Positions 57,950 to 64,000 of a stretch of 64,000 bases of DNA are shown one piece after another. Numbering within the stretch: position 1 is the stretch's first letter; every line of letters starts with the position of its first letter. The DNA is from Dermanyssus gallinae (lineage: Eukaryota; Arthropoda; Arachnida; Mesostigmata; Dermanyssidae), in assembly GCA_003439945.1 (NCBI GenBank), contig QVRM01001983.1:150001-214000 (forward strand), read 5' to 3'. The notes beneath the pieces were generated by a model. The model worked only from the letters and a program-made list of their open reading frames with translations, did no database searches and was not told the origin of the DNA. A program made the translations under genes and the position numbers.

Positions 57950-59660
57950 TACGATTTTTTTCGTCCAGCTCTCACTGCCGCTATAGTAGCAGATGAGATT
58001 GAAGGCGAGGTGAAGAAAATTAATCCAAAGACGGCGTGTGGTCTTGACGGAATTTCGGTAGGAATCGTCGAAAATGAGTTTTGGGAAATGAGTACATGTA
58101 TTATCTAACGAGGCAATTTAATAATAGATTTAGAGGGGGCAGAATTCCAGAGGGATGGCCCAAGGATAGAGTTTCTCTTCATCCAAAGGAGGAAGAAGAT
58201 AATGACGCTTTACAAAATAGGCGACCAATCACAATTGCACCTATTACGTATCGAACATTCATGCAGCTGTTTAAGAGTAGAGTGCAGAGTATTCTGAAGA
58301 CAAATGTGAAAATAAGAGAATGGCAGTGCGGATTTAGGAAAGGGTATAGGCTAGATGATCATCTTTTTTTTGTAAGTCAGGTTGTGAAAACATCGAAATT
58401 GTGGAGACAAGGGTGTGTGGCAGAATTTTTAGATCTTAAAAAGCATGTCATATGGTGGACAGAGCAAAGTTTTATCAAATTTTGTTAGAGGAGCGTTTGA
58501 AGAGAAGCTCGGTAGAGTTACTAGAAGAAATTTACAGGAATAACACGGTTTGAATAACAATAGCAGTCAAACAATCTAGAGAGTTAATAATGGCTGGTCC
58601 GGCAAGGCTGTCCGTGGTCATCTGTAATTTTTGTATGTATATAGAGAGAATAGCGCAAAGGATTAATAGAACGGGTTTATGATGGCAGATAGGGGGAACG
58701 AGTGGCAGATAGGGTATCAAGACAACCATGCTTCTGTCTGAGCGGGGCTTTTGGGGGTTTAAAAAACACATAGTAACAAGGAATATATGGAAGGCCATGT
58801 ATGTGCCACTATTGACCTTTGCTAATGCCTCTCTGGCCCACAGCGCGGAGTTGGGAAAGAAGTTACAATTAATATAAAGAGAAGTGATAAGATTTGCATT
58901 GGGTTGCCGTTTTAACTGCGCCAGGAAATTCCTTGAGAGGGAAGGGGGGATGTCACAATACATACAAAGGGAAGCATAAAGTAAGCTAAGATCTAGTATT
59001 AGGATTAAACATTTAACAAATAAAAGATGTGTTAAACAGATGCAGGAGCAAAACGAAGTGAGATCGCAGAGTAGAATTCGCAGCTAGGGAGATTGAGTAC
59101 AATAGTCAGCAATAAGCAAGTACGAGGGTATTGGAAAAAACGATGAAATTGAAAGTAAACAAGTCATATACAGGCAAATGGAAATTGGCGATGACTTCCA
59201 GATCGAGTTTGGCAAGCATATATAGAAAGGAAAAGCGGGAAAGGGGCGGGGTAGAATGGGTATACGATAATTCAAGAGCGAGTGACCTATTTGCAAATGC
59301 CAGGGCAGGGATGTTAGGTACAAGGATACAAAGAACTAAATATAGGGAGGGGCAAAGTACAGAACGTCCAGTATGTGGGCTGGGGAATGCGTCAATCGAG
59401 CATATTGTTCAAGAATGTACAGCTTTGGGGGAACAGATATATAGAGCTGTATAGAAATGTTAAAAAGTGTTGGTTGATGTTAAAAAGAAGATGTTGTCCC
59501 AATGAAAAGCAATTAGTCAGTAAATATTGAAGTATACATTGTTTATATGGATGCGTAGGTAACATATATGTTGCCGTTCTAAGCGCCCCTGGTATAAAAG
59601 AATGACATGTGTATTTAGGTATACAAGCCAAGCGAATAATAAATCAATCAATCAATCATA
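57950..59660 (+). mobile_element. LINE relic: RT finger region, C-terminal knuckle and 3' tail
   Basis: Blocks in order: IVADEIEGEVKKINPKTACG then LDGIS (57985-58060); NNRFRGGRIPEGWPKDRVSL, RRPITIAPITYRTFMQLF and WQCGFRKGYRLDDHLFFVSQ (58110-58380), the RT fingers up to motif A, where the expected Asp-rich motif reads LDLKKHVI. The palm is lost. Further on, 59131-59454 encodes a C-terminal part with VCGLGNASIEHIVQECTALG, followed by a 3' UTR and an AATAAATCAATCAATCAATC tail (59636-59657). The 3' part matches 5262-5566. Confidence 0.75.
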
Positions 59661-59759
59661 GTGCCTTTAATTTATCTATTGTTTGTTTCTGTACTTGTGC
59701 TCATTATAGTCCTCTGCTACATGGAGCGCCGCGGAATAAGCCATGCTTAAAACTAACGC

Positions 59760-60968
59760 ATTTGCTGTTGCGGCCACGTTTCTAGAGGCTCAGCATACCT
59801 TCACGTTGCCAGCAGTACGTGGTCTCCAACCTGTCGTCGGATTTTCGTAAAGCGGCTTATTGCGCGTTTTGACAAGCAAGGCATTCGCTTTATGTACATT
59901 GTGAAATACCTTTTAAGCAAGCCAAAGTTTCTCCGATTGTGTGAGGCGTATCCATACTCTGTCAAGATCATACATTAGCCTTGGAACAATATTGCAATGA
60001 GAGAGTGTGTGCCCGTAAGGACGGCAGTCGCCGGATGTCCCCGACCTCTTGATAGAAGGAGACTAAAGCTGTGCACATTGTTTCAATGATGTGCGCAGTG
60101 AGAGCGTCTCAGTATAAGAAAATCCCAGACACCAGAACGAATTAACACATTCGTTCTGGTGTCTGGGATTATTTTTTAACACAATCCAAAAATGGACCGC
60201 CGCAATGAATAATGTCTTTGACATTCAATCGACCCCATCTTCTGAATTTTATGACCTTGATCTTCATTGCATTTATTTCCAACACTTTTACGACAAAGAG
60301 CACCTCTGTCATAGAAGTGATGCAGTTGATGGCACACAGGTGGTGATAAGTAATCGCAATGTTGGCTTTTCGGTACCCATGTCGAATATAGCCGACAAAA
60401 TCGGCAAGCCGAAGAGTGAGGAGACGCAGCTCCTCAAATGTTGTCTGCCTTACCCGCAACACATCCTGCTCACCCTGTACCAATACGATGTCCTCATCAA
60501 AAAAGCTTGACATTAAGCTTAGGAGAGAGCCATCAACCCCTGCATGTTGCTACCATTCAACCGCCAGGAGATCTCACTGTCAGCGCACATATGGCCTCCA
60601 AGTTTTGCCACAGCTCGTTCTATCTCTGACTAAAGCACATGGATTATTTTACGCGTTCCCTGGCCTCCCCGAAAGCCGAGTCGCTCCGGCGAAAGAGTCT
60701 GGTCGGCTACGCTCACGACCCGTTTTTTAACCAACTTGCATGAGACGTTGTGCCACACTTTGTTCGTGCCTCGTATGTCATTGCGACGCGTGCTCGTAAA
60801 TAGCAGAGAAAGCCTTTTTATTCTTTCTGGACAGCTGCCAGTAGCCAGGCAGGCTTCTGACAACTGTCCCTTTTTCATGAACTCGTTAAAGAAACACATA
60901 AAGATAGTTTGCCAAGGGCAGCTCGGACAGCACCGAATGCTCGTAGTACACCCGGCTTGGCCCCGCAC
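59760..60968 (-). pseudogene. APE-type LINE relic, minus strand (same family as 40.56-42.6 kb)
   Basis: From 60968 downward: FFNEFMKKGQLSEA then SVADQTLSPERLGFRGGQGT (RT fingers), a diverged palm, then CITSMTEVLFVVKVLEINAM and VIKFRRWGRLNVKDIIHCGG. Below 60170, 59850-60115 is clearly related to 63225-63490 at the DNA level (CATGTACATTGT, CCATACTCTGTCAAGA). A hairpin at 60121-60170 interrupts it. Confidence 0.7.
60121..60170. repeat. Perfect hairpin, 21-bp arms, 8-bp loop
   Basis: AATCCCAGACACCAGAACGA + A (60121-60141) is the exact reverse complement of 60150-60170. The related copy at 63.5 kb has no such palindrome. Confidence 0.95.
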
Positions 60969-61659
60969 TCGGTTTTCTTGGAGGAGAGCGAAAGACCTGA
61001 CTTACTTCTTCTACCTTAAAGGCCAGATTTGTAGTATAGTAGTATCTTATTCCAATGTTAGTGAGCGCCTAATTATTAGAGCTAAGCGTACCGTCTCGCA
61101 GTGATATAGAAGGCCGGTTAAGTGACTCGTTACCTCTTCGTCGCTGAGCAGGTTGTTCGCCCTTCGTAAACTGAGGGTTTCCGTTTTGCTCTCTCGAGCA
61201 GTCGGATTTTCTTCCGCCTAGCGTATTTACGCTTGTGATCATTAACTTTATTAGGCATGAATACTATTAAAACGGTCAAGCCTGCGTCTGACTAGCGGCT
61301 GCCGTACCTTTATTCCCGCTTGGCAGAAGCGCTCGAGCACCCTACGGTAGGCGAGATAGCAAGCCTCCAAAAGGCACTGTCGTGTAATCTCCTTTGTCCC
61401 TTTTCATTCACCTGAGTGGACTTTTCCGGCGTCCGGCGTGCCTCCCGGGGTTTTTCTTGCAAGGCAGCATCTAAAGAAGTTGGCGGGCAGAGCCACTTGA
61501 TTGTTGGAAAATGGCATGTATCCCGCGCAATAGAAGCGGGCGGATAATTTCTTCTCATTTGGACGACAGGAGGCTCATAATAGGGCAAGGCCAGTACAGT
61601 GTGCGACCTCGCCTTTCTGGCCTCGGCTCGCCAAGAGACAACATTGGAAGAAATCGGCA
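60969..61659. other. Unassigned; possible LINE remnants
   Basis: Broken frames on both strands; no motif is clear enough to support a call. Confidence 0.3.
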
Positions 61660-62363
61660 ACGCGGCGCTAGCCGACATACAGACGTGGATATGGACGGGC
61701 GCCGCTGGCTGCTAGCCTCTGTCGCGGAGTCCTTGACGATCTACTCGGCGCTGGCGTAAGCCGATCTAGCCCTAGGCACCGCTTGCAACAGACGAGTTCC
61801 CCGTGCGGCGCAGTTCGGCATGGCCCAACAGTCTGCCGCCGCGCACCGTACGGTGAACACAGTGGCGGCCCTCCTCCTGGCTCGCTAGCTATTCTGATAT
61901 CTCTTGGCCAGGGCAAAAAGCGAGCGTAAAACAGATGGCGCGACAGACTTTACGCAATTCCAACTGGCAACGCTCGACGCGTGGGCTCACGAATAGGTCA
62001 CACTCGACTGAAGAGTGGCCTGGACAAACCCGATCGTTTATACCGGACCTCCGACGTTGGTATGACGGGCCGGGCCGAGGGCCGCTTACGTACTTCTCGG
62101 GTCAGGTCTTCACGGGCCACGGCCAGGTTCAAGCCTATATGGTGCGGATTGGGAAGTCGCAGGTGGACACGTGCACACTCTGCACGTCGGAGCAGCCAGG
62201 CGGTGTTGACCATACGGACTTGTCCTGGTCCGCCCTGGTCCAGGGCTGCATGTCACCCCTTGGCCACCCATCTCGTCCTCCAATTCAAGCTTTTCGACGT
62301 TGTGTTCATCGTGTCTTCTCCCTTATTAGGGCGACCAGGTATACTACTCCCTGCGGGCGATGA
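61660..62363 (+). pseudogene. R1-like LINE ORF2 C-terminal fragment
   Basis: The forward frames encode GRRWLLASVAESLTIYSALA, then a region with AAHRTVNTVAALLLAR, then IPDLRRWYDGPGRGPLTYF, FTGHGQVQAYMVRIGKSQVD and TCTLCTSEQPGGVDHTDLSW. These are the AV..SVLLYGAPVW, AYRTVS..A..VLAG and TGHG/zinc-knuckle blocks of R1 ORF2. Stops separate them. It is close to the fragment at 47480-47801. Confidence 0.75.
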
Positions 62364-62552
62364 GACCCTGACATGCCACATGATGACATGTGAAGAAGCT
62401 GTCGGTGATATTTTCATTTTTTCATACAGGACAATTTGAATTCTATCTATCATGGGTGATATGAGCTAAGGCGACAAGTTACATCCAAAACAACAGCAAC
62501 AGCTCCAGAAGTAATGAGTTCTATACGCGACAAGTGAAATCATATTCTAGAT

Positions 62553-62592
<40 letters not shown>

Positions 62593-63116
62593 GAGGGTCA
62601 TTAAGTAAGTTATGTGCTATTTTGTTAATATTATATATGTTTAATCAAATATCCAGACGCTGGACAAAATATGCGTTAATTGAAGGACAATGAATATAAT
62701 TTATTGTTTTATTTTAGACTTTATAAAACGTTACTTATTGAGTGATCCAGATATATATATATATATATATACTCATCGTATTTATTTCACTCATATTGAG
62801 TATAACATAATTATACAGATTATACAATTATACATTTAGCTGCTCGCGGCATGTTATTCGAGAGAGGCAGTGCAGTGATCTCTCCGCAAGGGCCAGGCAG
62901 GCAGACGCATGAAACTTCGTACACATCTGAGAGCACAGTCGACAGACACACTCGGTGTACTGTTCGTGGAAGCTCGTATTCGAACAAACCAGGTGATGAT
63001 AGCCATGAACTATGAATCTGGTATAGACGTGGCGATTGTCACATGCAAGACCAGACCAGAGGTAAGAGGCCCTGAAAATATCCAGGTCTCCGACCTCTCG
63101 TCGGACTTGTTCAACT
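62364..63116. other. No recognised gene; (TA)n at 62553-62590 and 62750-62772
   Basis: The two TA arrays border an AT-rich 160-bp stretch. Its ends, TTCGAGGGTCATTAAGTAAG (62591) and ACTTATTGAGTGATCCAGAT (62731), look like partly inverted termini of a small element. Confidence 0.5.
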
Positions 63117-63690
63117 TTACTTTCCCATTCCGAGATAGAGCTCTCGAATGGTACTGTACGCGGTCTTCAACCTCAATCGAATTATCTCAACAACTGGTGC
63201 ACAGCCTGACATAAGGTACACAAAGCAGCTTCTTGCCCGCATTGACAGGCAAAGTACTCGCTTCATGTACATTGTAAAACACCTTTCAAGCAAACCAAAG
63301 TTTGCCCGAGTGAGGTGTTCCCATACTCTGTCAAGACCACACATCAGCGCTGGAACTATCTTGAGGTAGAAAAGCGCCACTGCCGTCGGGACGGACAGTC
63401 GCCGGACATCGCCTACCTCCCCGTAGAGAGAAATTAAGGCTGTGCGCGCTGTCTCGACGATGTGAGCAGTGAAGGTCATCCCAGTATAATGAAGCCGAAG
63501 CCCCAGATACCGGAAAAAGTTAACGAATTCCAAGGATTGGCCACCGCAACGTATAACGTGTTTAGCAGCCAATCGACCTTCTCTTCTGAATTTCATTGCC
63601 TTGGTCTTTATGGCGTTTATTTCCAGCCCTCTTGAGACAAGGAACACTTCCGCCAGAGAAGTGATGCGCTTGATGGCACCCAGGTCGTAT
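63117..63690 (-). pseudogene. APE-type LINE ORF2 thumb/C-terminal fragment (177+ codons open)
   Basis: From about 63680 downward the minus strand encodes LGAIKRITSLAEVFLVSRGL then EINAIKTKAMKFRREGRL, FFRYLGLRLHYTGMTFTAHI, LFYLKIVPALMCGLDRVWEH and RSCFVYLMSG. This aligns with the blocks following motif C in the 40.56-42.6 kb element (GLEINLSKCKAIQFRKGGRV, FKYLGIVIPLNGRSF, LFDLKLAPVASYGIQVI). No stops occur within the 177-codon frame. Confidence 0.78.
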
Positions 63691-63816
63691 ATATATATAG
63701 GAGCCTAATCCGTAAAACCTTTGGCGGGCTGCCCTGCATAGACGGAATGCGTTAATTCAGTTGGGGTTGCCTGAGCAGACAGCCCACTCACAATAGAACA
63801 AAAACACATTGCCATC

Positions 63817-64000
63817 ATGAAGGGCCGTAACCTGGGTCCAGAATATGACCGAAGAACAATCGTTATCCAATTGCTTCGTGCCGGACATCGACCAGCCAAA
63901 ATCACCAACATCACTGGACTTAAAAGAGCAACGGTCTACGACATTGCCCGACGCTACAGAGATGGAGAAGAGACAGGGCAAAGTGCTGCAACACTGGAAG
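63817..64000 (+). CDS. Tc1/mariner-type transposase, N-terminal part, runs off the window
   Basis: An open frame from ATG 63817 continues past the window edge. It encodes PEYDRRTIVIQLLRAGHRPA then KITNITGLKRATVYDIARRY and DGEETGQSA, the first DNA-binding helix-turn-helix of Tc1/mariner-superfamily transposases. No stop occurs in 61 codons. Upstream, (TA)n-GGAGCCTAATCCG at 63690-63713 may be the terminus. It is not closely related to the mariner at 45.8 kb. Whether it is intact cannot be judged here. Confidence 0.7.
   Translation, partial: MKGRNLGPEYDRRTIVIQLLRAGHRPAKITNITGLKRATVYDIARRYRDGEETGQSAATLE

Overview
This window looks like invertebrate, most likely arthropod, nuclear DNA. The reasons are a spliced host gene with consensus GT/AG intron ends, tRNA-derived SINEs, several non-LTR retrotransposon lineages including R1-like ones, mariner/Tc1 DNA transposons, and a very high density of (TA)n microsatellites. 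Nothing looks prokaryotic: there are no operons, ribosome binding sites or closely packed ORFs. The taxon is inferred from transposon families only. A mite or other arachnid is possible but not shown.

Only one host gene is well supported. It lies on the minus strand, with exon 1 at 10597-10333 and exon 2 at 8886-8240, and encodes a secreted RNase T2-family protein of about 303 residues. The splice joins the frame exactly at a conserved family segment. The fold signature is clear, but all three residues that align with the catalytic His/Glu/His are replaced (Gln80, Ser140, Phe144), so it reads as an inactive RNase T2 homologue, possibly with a C-terminal membrane or GPI anchor. The intron holds a SINE and a (TA)n array.

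The rest is mostly a transposon graveyard. 0-8 kb: a restriction-endonuclease-type LINE fragment, two SINEs, a broken Tc1/mariner transposase tail, the 3' end of a LINE, and a decayed minus-strand coding relic. 11-33 kb: mostly unrecognised sequence with microsatellites, two related LINE 3' ends (15.2-15.7 and 21.05-21.6 kb) that share a stop codon, a long inverted repeat at 24.2-24.7 kb, an R1-like fragment at 25 kb and a trinucleotide-repeat zone at 26.8-28 kb. 33-43 kb: LINE relics, the longest an APE/RT element at 40.56-42.62 kb. 44-53 kb: a cluster of a CAGGG-ended interspersed repeat invaded by a nearly intact mariner (45.8-46.9 kb), SINEs and a LINE/SINE composite flanked by a 17-bp target-site duplication. 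53-64 kb: five or more dead LINE pieces on both strands, and at the right edge the start of a Tc1/mariner-type transposase.

There is no gene cluster acting as a pathway. The most interesting signals are the catalytically substituted RNase T2 protein, perfect fold-back palindromes inside dead LINEs (54.2 and 60.1 kb), the TSD-bounded composite insertion, and the link between TA microsatellites and transposon ends.
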